From Macrostomum hystrix (Eukaryota; Platyhelminthes; Macrostomidae), in assembly GCA_950097015.1 (NCBI GenBank), contig CATNEN010000007.1, forward strand, positions 3,224,001-3,288,000: DNA of 64,000 bases. The letters are read 5' to 3'. This document shows, piece after piece, positions 34,495 to 46,751 of the stretch (position 1 is the first letter of the stretch; every line of letters starts with the position of its first letter). The notes under the pieces were generated by a model, which did not search any database, had not been told where the DNA came from, and saw nothing but the letters and a program-made list of their open reading frames with translations. The position numbers and the translations under genes were made by a program.

Positions 34495-36494
34495 AGGTGG
34501 ATGAATTACCCACCTCTAAATATCCACCTCTGAATACCCACCTCTGAATATTCACCTCTAAATATTCACCTCTGAATACCCACCTCTGAATATTCACCTC
34601 TGAATACCCACCTCTGAATACCCACCTCTGAATACCCACCTCTGAATATTCACCTCTGAATACCCACCTCTGAATACCCACCTCTGAATACCCACCTCTG
34701 AATATTCACCTCTCAATACTCACCTCTGAATACCCACCTCTGAATACCCACCTCTGAATACCCACCTGTAAATACCCACCTCTAAATACCCACCTCTGAA
34801 TACCCACCTCTGAATATTCACCTCTGAATACCCACCTCTGAATACCCACCTCTGAATACTCACCTCTGAATACTCACCTCTGAATACCCACCTCTGAATA
34901 CCCACCTGTAAATACCCACCTCTAAATACCCACCTCTAAATATTCACCACTGAATACCCACCTGTAAATACCCACCTCTAAATACCCACCTCTGAATATT
35001 CCCCTGTGAATACCCACCTCTAAATATTCACCTCTGAATATACCCACCTCTAAATATTCACCTCTGAATACCCACCTCTGAATATTCACCTCTGAATACC
35101 CACCTCTGAATATTCACCTCTGAATACCCACCTCTAAATATTCACCTCTGAATACCCACCTCTGAATATTCACCTCTGAATACCCACCTCTGAATACCCA
35201 CCTCTGAATACCCACCTGTGAATATTCACCTCTAAATATTCACCTCTGAATACCCACCTCTTAATATTCACCTCTGAATACCCACCTCTGAATACCCACC
35301 TCTGAATATTCACCTCTGAATACCCACCTCTGAATACCCACCTCTGAATATTCACCTCTGAATACCCACCTCTAAATACCCACCTCTGAATATTCACCTC
35401 TGAATACCCACCTCTGAATACCCACCTCTGAATATTCACCTCTGAATACCCACCTCTGAATACCCACCTCTGAATACCCACCTCTGAATACCCACCTCTA
35501 AATATTCACCTCTGAATACCCACCTCTAAATATTCACCTCTGAATACCCACCTCTGAATATTCACCTCTGAATACCCACCTCTGAATATTCACCTCTGAA
35601 TACCCACCTCTTAATATTCACCTCTGAATACCCACCTCTGAATATCCACCTCTGAATACCCACCTCTTAATATTCACCTCTGAATACCCACCTCTGAATA
35701 TTCACCTCTGAATACCCACCTCTTAATATCCACCTCTGAATACCCACCTCTGAATATTCACCTCTGAATACCCACCTCTAAATACCCACCTCTAAATATT
35801 CACCTCTGAATACCCACCTCTAAATACCCACCTCTGAATATTCACCTCTGAATACCCACCTCTTAATATTCACCTCTGAATACCCACCTCTTAATATTCA
35901 CCTCTGAATACCCACCTCTGAATATTCACCTCTGAATACCCACCTCTTAATATTCACCTCTGAATACCCACCTCTTAATATTCACCTCTGAATACCCACC
36001 TCTGAATATTCACCTCTGAATACCCACCTCTTAATATTCACCTCTGAATACCCACCTCTGAATATCCACCTCTGAATACCCACCTCTAAATATTCACCTC
36101 TGAATACCCACCTCTGAATATTCACCTCTGAATACCCACCTCTGAATACCCACCTCTGAATACCCACCTCTGAATACCCACCTCTTAATATCCACCTCTG
36201 AATACCCACCTCTTAATATTCACCTCTGAATACCCACCTCTGAATACCCACCTCTGAATACCCACCTCTGAATATTCACCTCTGAATACCCACCTCTAAA
36301 TACCCACCTCTAAATATTCACCTCTGAATACCCACCTCTAAATACCCACCTCTAAATATTCACCTCTGAATACCCACCTCTAAATACCCATCTGTAAATA
36401 CCCACCTCTAAGTAACTACCCTAAATGCCTATCTCTAAATATCCTCGTGTAAATGCTCACCTCTGAATATGTACCTTTAAATCTAATACCTAAA
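34495..36494. repeat. 14-bp minisatellite, left part
   Basis: About 1.9 kb of 14-bp units, consensus TGAATACCCACCTC, often alternating with TGAATATTCACCTC. The array is regular to about 36405 and decays to 36494, where the Helitron begins. The same unit resumes at 50989. Region 33812-34494 before it holds no recognised gene. Confidence 0.95.
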
Positions 36495-36542
36495 TCTGTG
36501 TATGTTTCTGCCTATGTCTGTCTGTCTGTCTGTCTGTCTGTC

Positions 36543-37230
36543 CGTATGTTTCACGTTTTAAGCTGAATGCCTGGACCATTTTCAACCGGATTTGTTGAAT
36601 TCGATTCGAAATTTTCAGCCGGTGGTGTGGCTTAAAATTGGTTGAATTCTGTTTATATTAAGACTGTTAAATTGACAGAAAACTGTATTTTTTGCAAAGT
36701 TCATTCAAGTTCAAACATGCTCGGCTGCTCTGGCTTGCTAAAAGTGTTCATTTCATTAGATTGCATCAGCAGTGCCCAAGTTCAATTTACTCTCTTACCC
36801 TCTTTTCTGCATAGGCTAAAAAATCCATGCGCATCAATGTGCGTGTGGACCTTTCCTGCCGGCCAAATGAATTGCCCAGTGCTAAATGTGCATATCGTGT
36901 GTATTTGTGGGTCCCGCTTACCCTGGCTGGCTGAATTATTCATTGCTAGCCTAGACGCACTAAAATGTACACTTCTTAGCTAGCTAGCAGTGAGAGATTC
37001 AAACATAAATATGCAGATTTTTGTGCCCTCACATCAACGGTCGGATAGCCAGCTGGTAGGCACTTAGGCTAGGTTAGGCTAGGATTCCCCGGCTCGAGTC
37101 CCCAGTGCGGCTGGCAAATTAATTGTCTTAATGGATGCCACCTGCTACTTTCAGTAACAGTCAGTGTGCTAAGTAACCTTTTTTCTTTTGTATGTTTCAC
37201 ATCTGTTTCACGTTTTTAAGCTGAATGCTA
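36543..37230. repeat. Direct repeat near the Helitron left end
   Basis: The phrase GTATGTTTCACGTTTTAAGC plus TGAATGC at 36543-36569 recurs as GTATGTTTCACATCTGTTTCACGTTTTTAAGCTGAATGC near 37190-37229. Between the copies is a tRNA-like head (next entry). Confidence 0.6.
37045..37200 (+). mobile_element. Possible tRNA-derived SINE head, family C
   Basis: TAGCCAGCTGGTAGGC fits box A and GGCTCGAGTCCCC fits box B, 45 bases apart. No other copy is seen in the window, and ends are not defined. Confidence 0.4.
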
Positions 37231-37488
37231 AATGAGATTATCGCTTACATTTGCGATTGGCTGCTGCATTCAATACAGAAATTTCTGTATTGACAGGGTA
37301 CAGTTTGTACAGGTACAAAGGCGAATGTACAAATCAGGAGTACATATGCAACAGATATTGATTTAAAGGTATGAGAGCTGCATGGTTTGTTTCTTCAAAT
37401 TTATTCACCCATCGCTTTGTCTATAAAAAGCATTTCGTATATCTGAACACTTTTATCGGATTTTTGTCTTCATTGTCTAAGCAAAGTA

Positions 37489-40400
37489 ATGCCTAAGCGC
37501 AAGAGCTTTCTCCAAAAGAGCCGCCAAGCGAAGCAGCATCGCCGTGCTGAAACAGACGATGAAAGAGAAGAGCGTCTTCGGAAGAATCGTGAGTATGCAC
37601 GTAGGCGTCGAGAGGAGGAAAATGAATCGAGTCGAGTGGCTCGTCTTCATGATGACAGGCATCGCACTGCCGAGCGACGCGCTGCTGAATCGTCACCTGA
37701 AAGACTGTCTCGTCTTCATGATGACAGGCATCGCACTGCCGAGCGACGCGCTGCTGAATCGTCACCTGAAAGACTGTCTCGTCTTCATGATGACAGGCAT
37801 CGCACTGCCGAGCGACGCGCTGCTGAATCGTCACCTGAAAGACTGTCTCGTCTTCATGATGACAGGCAGCGCACTGCCGAGCGACGCGCTGCTGAATCAT
37901 CACCTGAAAGACTGTCTCGTCTTCATGATGACAGGCATCGCACTGCCGAGCGACGCGCTGCTGAATCGTCACCTGAAAGACTGTCTCGTCTTCATGATGA
38001 CAGGCAGCGCACTGCCGAGCGACGCGCTGCTGAATCATCACCTGAAAGACTGTCTCGTCTTCATGATGACAGGCATCGCACTGCCGAGCGACGCGCTGCT
38101 GAATCGTCACCTGAAAGACAAAGCCGGTTGGCAGACCTTAGAACTCGAGATTCTAACAACCGAGCTAATGAGTCCCTTGCTGCAAGAGATAAGCGGTTAG
38201 AAAAGGCCAGAACACGGGACGCTGAGCGACGACTAAACGAATCTTTAGGCGTCAGGGACAATCGGCTTAAAAATTCGAAAAGTCGAACCGCTGAACGAAG
38301 GGCATCTGAATCTGCATCAGAACGCCAATCTCGCTTGGATCGCATGCGGATTTCCAGTGTAACTCGGCGAACGCACGTAGATTCACCCAGCAGCTTGTGA
38401 GTAAAAAAGGCTATGAGAAATAACAAACGCTGTTTAGATGGGGGCTTTTAATTAAAACTTTAGGTACATACTTGCTCCTGATATTCCTACTTACAGTAGT
38501 CACACAGGGGGTGTCGGTGTTGCGAATCTGTGAGGCTTTGAACTGCGAGCTGTGAACGGGAAACGCATTGAAGGCGGGACATGCACACGCAAATAAAGAA
38601 TTAGTATAATGGATATCGATCAACGAATATAATTTGTATTTGAATTTGGCAATAGGTATACTCTCCAACATCGATTCTCGCTTGCCTGATATCCACGCAA
38701 TTCTATGTGTAATTATATATTTTGTAATGCCTTCAAAATTATATCTTTTCCCATCCGATTGAAAGTGTAGTTAAATATCGATTGTATTAAAAAATCCTGC
38801 TTCTTTATATTCCCAACTACAGGCCTCTCGTCACAAGCCACGCTTCACCAACGCGATCGTTGCTAAACTTTGCTGTGCATAATGTACCTGGTGACGGCGA
38901 CTGCTTCTTTCACGCCGTCTGTGACCAACTTAAAAATACGGAGCTGAGCACAGATGCTTTCACCTTGCGACAGGAGCTCACTCGTCGCGCACAGCCTTAT
39001 TTACTGAATTTAGAAGCAAGCGGATTTATTGTGCAAGGTTCAAGTGCTTCACTTTTGAGAGCTTCAGGCTCGCAAGGAGTTGCAGTCCCCGATGAAATAG
39101 TACCGCTTCTAAGTCAATGCTTCAATATAGACGTTACTATTTTTCAAATTGATGGACGCGTACTGCAGCATTTCACATCGCCAGTTCATCCGCCAGTCTC
39201 TGTTGTGCGGTTGCTGTTGCACAATGAGCACTACCAGTCGCTGCGAAATTCCTTGCCAGATTCGCAAAGGTCTGCGCAGGACATCGGATCCGCTTCTGCA
39301 AGTGAGAGCTCCGTGATGAGTCCAGTCAAGAAGCGCCGGCTGCCTGCTGCTTTGCCTCCAACTTTGCCTCCAACTGCAGGACAGCATCGCGACAACACTG
39401 ACGGGCCTACCTTGAGTTGCGAATCTTTTGTTGACATTGAGAAATCGAGAGCTGCTGATGAAACTTTGACTAGGGATTCAACTTGCACTGAACAATCTGT
39501 GTAAGTGTGCCGACTATTATATATGAATAACATTTACAACTGCAATGGTTATAATGCAGAAAAATCCATCAGCACAGAAACTTTTGATGCACATTCAATT
39601 CTTCCTTTGGTGATGCTGTGTGGATGGTTTATGGCTAAATCTACTACCTGTAGTACTTGATCGCAGCTTGAAAAAATTATCTTAATTCCATGAACGTCCG
39701 GTAACGGCGACTCAAAGATTAATGCTTATTCGATTGCAGATCAGCGGAGGCGGCAACGCATTCGGCTGGTCGGATGGAATACCCATGCACAATGTGCGGC
39801 GCTCTGCGTTGGAAGCTGGAGGTGGCCGGACTCTGCTGCACTGGTGGACAGGTGAAGCTGGAGCAGCGGCGCATACCAGAGGAGCTGCGACGGCTCTATC
39901 AGGGCCAGCATGAAAAAAGCCGGCTCTTTTTAAATAACATCCGGAGGTTCAATGCAGCACTACACATGACATCTTTTGGTGTTAACAAGCGTGATCTTCC
40001 TCTAGGCTCAATGAATTTGATCATCAATGGACAAATCCATCACAAAATTGGCAGCCTTCTTCCTATTGAGGGCAGGACGGCACAATTTTGCCAGATTTTC
40101 TTCTGTGACTCTGAACTGGATACACGAATGGCAATGGTGAACGGTTTAGATCGAAACATTCTAGAGCTGCTGCAGAACATGCTGCATCGGGAAAATTCGT
40201 ATGTACGCAGCTTCAAAGCTGCCATCGAGCGAATCACAGAGAATCCCGATCTGCAGAGTGCATCTTTGGTTATCCGGGCAGATAGGAGACCCACTGGCGA
40301 GCATGTGAGGTAAGTTGGGTTTACTTTAAACTGATTTAAGCACTGAATGATGATATTTGAGCTTAGTTTTCTTTTTTAGAGAAATTTTCAGAAAGGGAGT

Positions 40401-43400
40401 TGTTCTTTTAATTAGGCTTAAAACTTTGTTATAGACGGCACATCGGCCAAACCACACTAGATTATTCTTTTTCGAAACACGGTAACTGGAATATGTTATG
40501 TACTATTTATAGTAATATATGAGGAATCAATTAATAAGAGACAAGAAACATAACTGTCTGTGACAAAGACTTGTTGAAGACGGAAATCAAAATCACACAT
40601 TGAGTTCTCAGTTAGTTGAAGAATAAATATGTCCTTTTTAAAACTGGTTGATTAGATTTTAATTAGACTGAATGAATGTCTACTTTATCAATTTCCTAGG
40701 CGATTCAACCTACCAAGTGTTAGTGAAGTCGCAGTGTTGTTTGACGCATTGGAGGACGATACCGAAGGTGCTGCAGGCAAGCGGGATGTCATTGTGCATC
40801 TGCGATCGGGCAGGATACAACGCATTGACGAGACACACCGCTCCTACGACCCATTGGAGTATGTACTCTTTCACCCATGCGGAGAAGATGGCTGGCACAT
40901 TGGTCTGACGATGGCTAACAATCGCAAGCTGACACCCAGAGCAATGTACTCACATCAGCTCATGATTCGTCCCGGCGTCTTCAATGCCCTTCACTACGGC
41001 AAGCGGCTCTTCCAACAATATATTGTCGATCAGGCAGCAAAGATAGAAGCTGAGCGACTAAATTATTTGAAGACGCACCAAAATGACCTCCGCTCTGAGA
41101 CTTACAGCGGCCTGAAAGATGCGCTGGTTGCCTCCGATGTTGACCCAGATTGGGCCAGCAAAGTCGGGAACCGTGTCATACTGACCTCCAGCTTTGTCGG
41201 CGGTCCGCGCTATCGGAGGGAGCGTCAACAGGACGCCATGGCATATGTGCAGCGCTTCGGAAGGCCGGATCTTTTCATAACAATGACTGCGAATCCTGCA
41301 TGGGAAGAAATCACACAGGAGCTGCTGCCTGGACAAAGCCCGGTTGATAGACCAGACCTCACAATGCGCGTCTTTGACTTAAAGCGAAAGGCTCTGCTGG
41401 ATTGCCTACGGACTGCTTTCGGCACTCCGGTCGCACATGTCTGCTCGCTTGAGTTTCAGAAACGAGGTGAGTTTATATTTAGTTTATGCAAGAACTACAA
41501 ACACTATCGACCACCAGCGAAGTATTGTCAGCCTGTCTCTGTCAGCCTGTCTCTGTCAGCCTGTCTCTGTCAGCCTGTCTCTGTCAGCCTGTCTCTGTCA
41601 GCCTGTCTCTGTCAGCCTGTCTCTGTCAGCCTGCCTCTTTAGGCCCTTGATTCACTTTATTCTGACTACATTTCTTCTACTAGCTGAGCATGTTGTGTTG
41701 TGAGATGCGATTATTCAGATAAAGTAGGATTCGTTCAATCGATTTCAATTTATTTATTTTTACTACTCTCTGTGAGATTTTTTCAGTCGACTTATCAAGA
41801 TTAGAATTCGCGACTTTCGCAACGATCTCTCTGCAGGTCTGCCACATGTTCATATACTTCTGTGGCTGGCACAGATGGATAAGATCACACCTGACCGCTA
41901 CGATGATGTCGTGTGCGCGGAAATCCCGAGCGCTGTCGATGATCCGGAGCTGCACAAGCTGGTTGTTGATAACATGATGCATGGACCATGTGGTGAAATA
42001 AACCCGCGATGTGTTTGCATGATAAACGGAGCTTGCAGCAAAAAATTCCCAAAGGACTACCAACTTGCGTCTGTTGTGAACGACTCGGGATTCCCATTTT
42101 ATCGTCGGAGATCTGCAACAATGGGAGGTCACGTAGCCAAGAAGTATCTGCGAGGCAAGGAAGTGATCATGGACAACAGGTAAATACTCATTTTGGAATT
42201 ATAGAAAAAGTTAGCAAAAATTGACATGTACAAATTAGACTTTCTTTAAAAATACATCATCTGGGATTTAATATGCCTTGCACTGATTTAAAACTTCGGT
42301 TCGAGAGGCGTTTTAGAGGATTCATTTTAATGTAGCAGTAATGATGAAAATTTTCATGTACAACAAACTACTTTTTTTCTTTCCATCTATGCAGTTTAAT
42401 TTGTGTGGTACAGGACTTCGATTTAAATTACCAGTATTAGATGTATCTAATCCTCATTTAGTAACAATGCTTTGCTTTATATTTATCGTTGAAGAGAAAG
42501 AGTAATTGTTGATTGAAGTGAAAATGTATCTGATATTCATAGTGATAATTACTAATACTTACTTTACTTTTGCTCTTACTTTTTAGATTCGTTGTCCCCT
42601 ACAATGCGCACCTGTTGCGCCTATTTCGGTGCCACTTAAACGTCGAGATTTGCGCGACCGTAAGGGCAATTAAATATGTAGTTAAATATCTCCACAAGGG
42701 ATCCGATATGGCAACTGTTGAGCTGACTACGGAGCAGCGTGAAGAAATAAAGTGGAATGAAATCGCTGCTTACCTGTTAACTCGGTATCTGGGCCCACAT
42801 GAAGGTGTTCAAATAATTCTCGGAATGAGCGTTCATAGCCGCTATCCGCCTGTTGTTCAGTTGTGCGTCCATCTCCCTGGTAAAAACCGAGTTATCTTTT
42901 CTGCGGCAACAGCTGAAATGCAAGCATCAAGACCACCTCGCAGCATGCTAACAGCGTTTTTTGAACTTTGTCGCAGAGATGATTTCGCCCGCACTCTGTT
43001 GTACACAGATGTTCCGCGATACTATATCTGGCAAGCTGACCGAAAGGAATGGCAGAGGACCAAGATTGGAGCACCTGTGGATGGCTACGATGGCGTTCGT
43101 CAGCGAGATACCATTGGCCGCATGTACAATGTCAGCCCGAGAGCTCGAGATGTATTTTATCTACGACTAGCCTTGCTGCGTATTCGGGGACCGGTCAGCT
43201 ATGAATCTCTGCGAACAGTAGACGGAATTCTGTACACTGATTTCTTTGAGGCTTGCAAGGCTCTTGGCATGCTGGAAGATGATAATCATTTCCGTCTCTG
43301 CATGGAAGAGGCTGAACAGACTCAGATGCCAGCTGCTCTTCGAAGTCTATTCTCGGTCATTTTGATCCACGGCAATCCTACAGACGCGCAACATTTGTGG

Positions 43401-45206
43401 TCCCGCTTCCAGTTGTCAATGGGTGAGGATTTTGCCCATCGCGAGTCAGCTGATGAAGCTTGGATAGTGAACCGTGTTCTGCAAGATTTGACCGTGCGAT
43501 TGAGCCTTATGGGCGGCAGTTTGTCTCAATTTGGTTTGCCAGAACCACTTCAAATTGCTGAGCAGGAAGCCGAGTTCGACGCGCAGGAGTTGAGCACGTT
43601 TGTTGAGCAGCGTGAGCACCAGCTGACAGACGAGCAGCAAAAAATCTACAAGGCAGTGCTGGACAGTTTGCAGAGTGGAGGAGGTCTGCACTTCATTGAC
43701 TCGCCAGGAGGAACTGGAAAGAGTTTTCTACTGGAACTTCTGCTTGCTCACGTGCGATCGCGTGGTGAACTTGCTTTGGCTGTTGCAACCACAGGAATTG
43801 CGGCAACTCTGCTCCCTGGCGGCCGGACTGCCCACTCGGCATTTAAAATTTCCCCTTCGGTTTTGAATGAAAGCTGCGGGCATTGCGACATAAAAAAGCA
43901 GAGTGCCCTAGCCGAAAATTTGCGAAACACCCGACTTGTTGTATGGGATGAAGCAGCAATGGTGCATCGCAAGATTCTAGAAACAGTCGAACGCAGTTTG
44001 AGAGATATAATAGCTGACAAGCCTTTCGGTGGACTGACGTTTGTAATGGCTGGAGATTTTCGACAATTGCTGCCTGTTATAAAGGGCGGCACAGCTGCAA
44101 ACGCAATTCAGGCGTGCATAAATAAGAGTCCACTTTGGAGCGGCTTTCTGCAGCATCGGCTAACCCGCAACATGCGACTTCAAGCAGACACCGATTCTGA
44201 AGCTTCGCACTACGCCGAGTTTCTGCTGCAGGTTAGTTTCTAATATTTAACTTGTATTTAGTGTTTCGATTAGATTAGGGTTTGAAATATGATAAAAGGT
44301 GCGCCTGTTGATAGTTGAGATTTTATTGGTTTTAAAAATATCGTAGTGTTTATCTTAGATTAATAACTGATCTCGAAAAACTGGCAGCTAGCACTTCACA
44401 TATTTTCCTCAATTCACATGCATTCATAGGTCGGTGAGGGACGACTAAAGCAGGACGATCAAGGCTATGTGGAACTCCCATCGGAGATTTGCATGCCAAT
44501 GGGATCTGACACGATGCAGCTGATTCGATATGTTTTTCCCAGCTTCAACAATGCTGAGACGCGCGATCAACAGTTTGAATCCAGAGCAATTCTGGCACCG
44601 CACAATCGAACGGTGAACGAAATCAACGCTCAATGCCTGGTTATGTTTCCAGGAAAGGCTGTGGAATACCTTTCAATTGACAGCATCCCAGATGACGAAG
44701 AAGCGGCGATTCAATTTCCTGTTGAGGCACTGAACAGCTTAGAAGCACAGGCACTTCCGCCGCACCGACTGGAACTTAAAGTCGGAGTGCCTATCATGCT
44801 GCTGAGGAATTTAGATGCACCACGTCTCTGCAACGGAACCAGGCTAATCATCACGAAGCTAGAAAAGAATGTTTTGGTAGCTCGAATCGCTTCTGGAGCT
44901 TTCAAAGGCGCACCTGTTCTGCTACCAAGAATTCCATTGACGCCGAATGCTGAGGATTTGCCTGTAAAATTCCGCAGACTGCAGTTTCCTGTTCGACTTT
45001 GCTTTGCAATCACAATTCATAAGAGCCAAGGTCAGAGCCTGGATTCCTTTGGCGTTCACTTGGGCCAGTCGTGTTTTCAACATGGCCAATTGTATGTTGC
45101 GCTGAGTCGAGCACGTGACCCAAGGCATGTGCGTGTCCTTCACGGCCAGCAGACGCAGAATATTGTCCTGCAACAAGTTTTTTCAACGGCCTGCGATTGT
45201 TCGTGA
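37489..45206 (+). CDS. Helitron transposase: charged repeats, OTU protease, Rep (HUH), Pif1-like helicase
   Basis: Exons 37489-38396, 38823-39500, 39740-40309, 40700-41466, 41837-42179, 42587-44231 and 44430-45206 all have GT-AG ends and join in phase to 1,895 aa with no stop or frameshift. Residues 1-302: Arg/Glu-rich, with a 23-residue unit (RLHDDRHRTAERRAAESSPE...) about seven times. Residues ~318-445: OTU cysteine protease with DGDC (C330) and EHY (H439). Exon 3 has a zinc-finger-like CTMCGAL...CC and the Helitron N-terminal domain. The Rep HUH motif is GLPHVHILLW (H978, H980), with paired tyrosines AIKYVVKYLHKG (Y1119, Y1123). The helicase has Walker A GGTGKS (~1463-1468), VVWDEAAM, GDFRQLLPV and HKSQGQSLD. 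It nicks and transfers the Helitron strand and unwinds it. The OTU role is unknown. ATG 37489 is the first in frame. Confidence 0.92.
37640..38120 (+). repeat. 69-bp coding minisatellite in the Helitron transposase
   Basis: About seven copies of a 69-bp (23-codon) unit, nearly identical; copies alternate CATCGCACTGCC and CAGCGCACTGCC, and CGTCACCTG and CATCACCTG. The length is a multiple of three, so it stays in frame. High identity points to recent amplification. Confidence 0.95.
41528..41640. repeat. 14-bp repeat in Helitron transposase intron 4
   Basis: Eight copies of CAGCCTGTCTCTGT, 60 bases after the exon 4 donor (GTGAGT at 41467). Confidence 0.95.
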
Positions 45207-46751
45207 TACTCACATTTTATGCCTGTAAAACAGTCTTTTGACAAACAGTTTAGATACAATCTGCTTTACTCTATTATCAACAGGTCAATTTTGAAATTTA
45301 GCTAAATTCGAAGTTGAAATCCGCACATTACAATAGGCCAAACGTTGCAATAAACCCCATGTTAAAATAAACTCCATGTTGCGATATCCGCAGGTTGCAA
45401 TAATCCACAGCTTAAAATAATACAATGTGCAATGTTCACCCTCGAGGTTGAAGCAATACTATAGTCCTTATATTTGAAAAATCCATAGCAATAATCCCTG
45501 GTGCAATAATCCACCGTTTACAATAATCTCCACGATGCAATAATCCCAGGTTGTAATTCAGTCAGCCTGTTCTAAACGCTACGATTCGTCAAAAGAGATA
45601 TTTATCTGATGATTGTGCTGTTTATTATTCATATTTCACATGCAAATTATTAGAAGTGATTGAAGGTACATCATAATTCTCTTGTTCCAATTGTGAATCT
45701 AAAAGTGGAAAATTTGAAACACCTGTTCTATTCAACGTTCTCTTGCTGCGCTGTTGCACTGCCGCAAGTGCAAGAATTTCCGCAACTCCTGTGTCTTTTG
45801 ACCGTCAAAAGCGAAGATGCGTTGCTTTTTCTGCTGATTATTTTTTGCTTCCTAATTTACTGTGAGCTTGTCGCCCAGTCGCTTTCTTTCAACTGCTGCA
45901 ACATTTTGATGACAGCCACACAGTAACTAGAAAGTAGACTGTCGAATAAATTCCCAGGATGTAATGCTGGTATCCAGGTTGCAATAATCCCTGGTTTCAG
46001 ATTACTTTAACGGGCTTGGACAGAGTGGACAGGAAACTGGTCTGCAAACTGGTTTGCTAATTTGTCATTAGCGTGCAGTAAATGTCCATGAGCACGCTGT
46101 CAGTTGGTTTGTCAACGGGGCTGATAGTTTGTATTCAAACGGATTAATTGTTTGTCTTTCAACGGGATATGTTAATTGATTTATCAAAATGCTCTTAGTT
46201 GTTTAGCAAACATTAAATGGTCTGTGAATGTGTGTTGGCTTATACCACAGAATATCAATTGATATTCTGTGGCTTATACCTCAAATGGATTGTAAATTGG
46301 TCTGTTAATGCTAATAAATAAACTGTTGTTAATTAGCCGGTCTGTAATGGAGCTGTGATTTAATGCCATCAAGAAGTAAATCAATCTGCCTACGGGCTGT
46401 GACAATTGCTCAACGGGCTGTATATTAGTCTACAAAAATCCGCAGCTTGGAATCAGAAGGGTACATCATACACTATGTACATCTGCGTCACCTCAACGAT
46501 CGTCTGCTATTGACTGCTGAGTAACTCACTTTTTAAGAAGCTATGACTTTAATGTCCACCTATACCACCGTCACAAAACAAATTCGCGTGGTCACACGAT
46601 CACCACATCCCTTGTACATCGGTCGCGTGATTTGATGGCTCATTGGATGGCAGTTTGAAAAACTTTAAGAATCAATATATAATAGGTGGAAACCTCTTGA
46701 CTTTACGATATTGAAATTCAGCTGACTGCATTTGTCATACACGTAGACAAA
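45207..46751. other. Spacer between the Helitron genes
   Basis: No gene. Short phrases built on TTGCAATAATCC recur at 45335-45560 and 45960-45990, a decayed repeat. Phrases with ACGGGCTGTG/ACGGGATATG recur at 46010-46430. Contains the palindrome at 46245. Confidence 0.5.
46245..46272. repeat. 28-bp perfect palindrome in the Helitron
   Basis: CCACAGAATATCAA followed by its exact reverse complement, with no loop; flanked by direct copies of GGCTTATACC. It lies between the two Helitron genes. Confidence 0.9.

Noticed and set aside
34448-36209. ORFs with repeated GIQRWVFRG
   Set aside because: Translations of the 14-bp minisatellite.
37493-38110. Minus-strand 205-aa ORF (repeated CDACHHEDETVFQV)
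   Set aside because: Antisense shadow of the 69-bp coding repeat; the plus frame continues in phase into the OTU exon.
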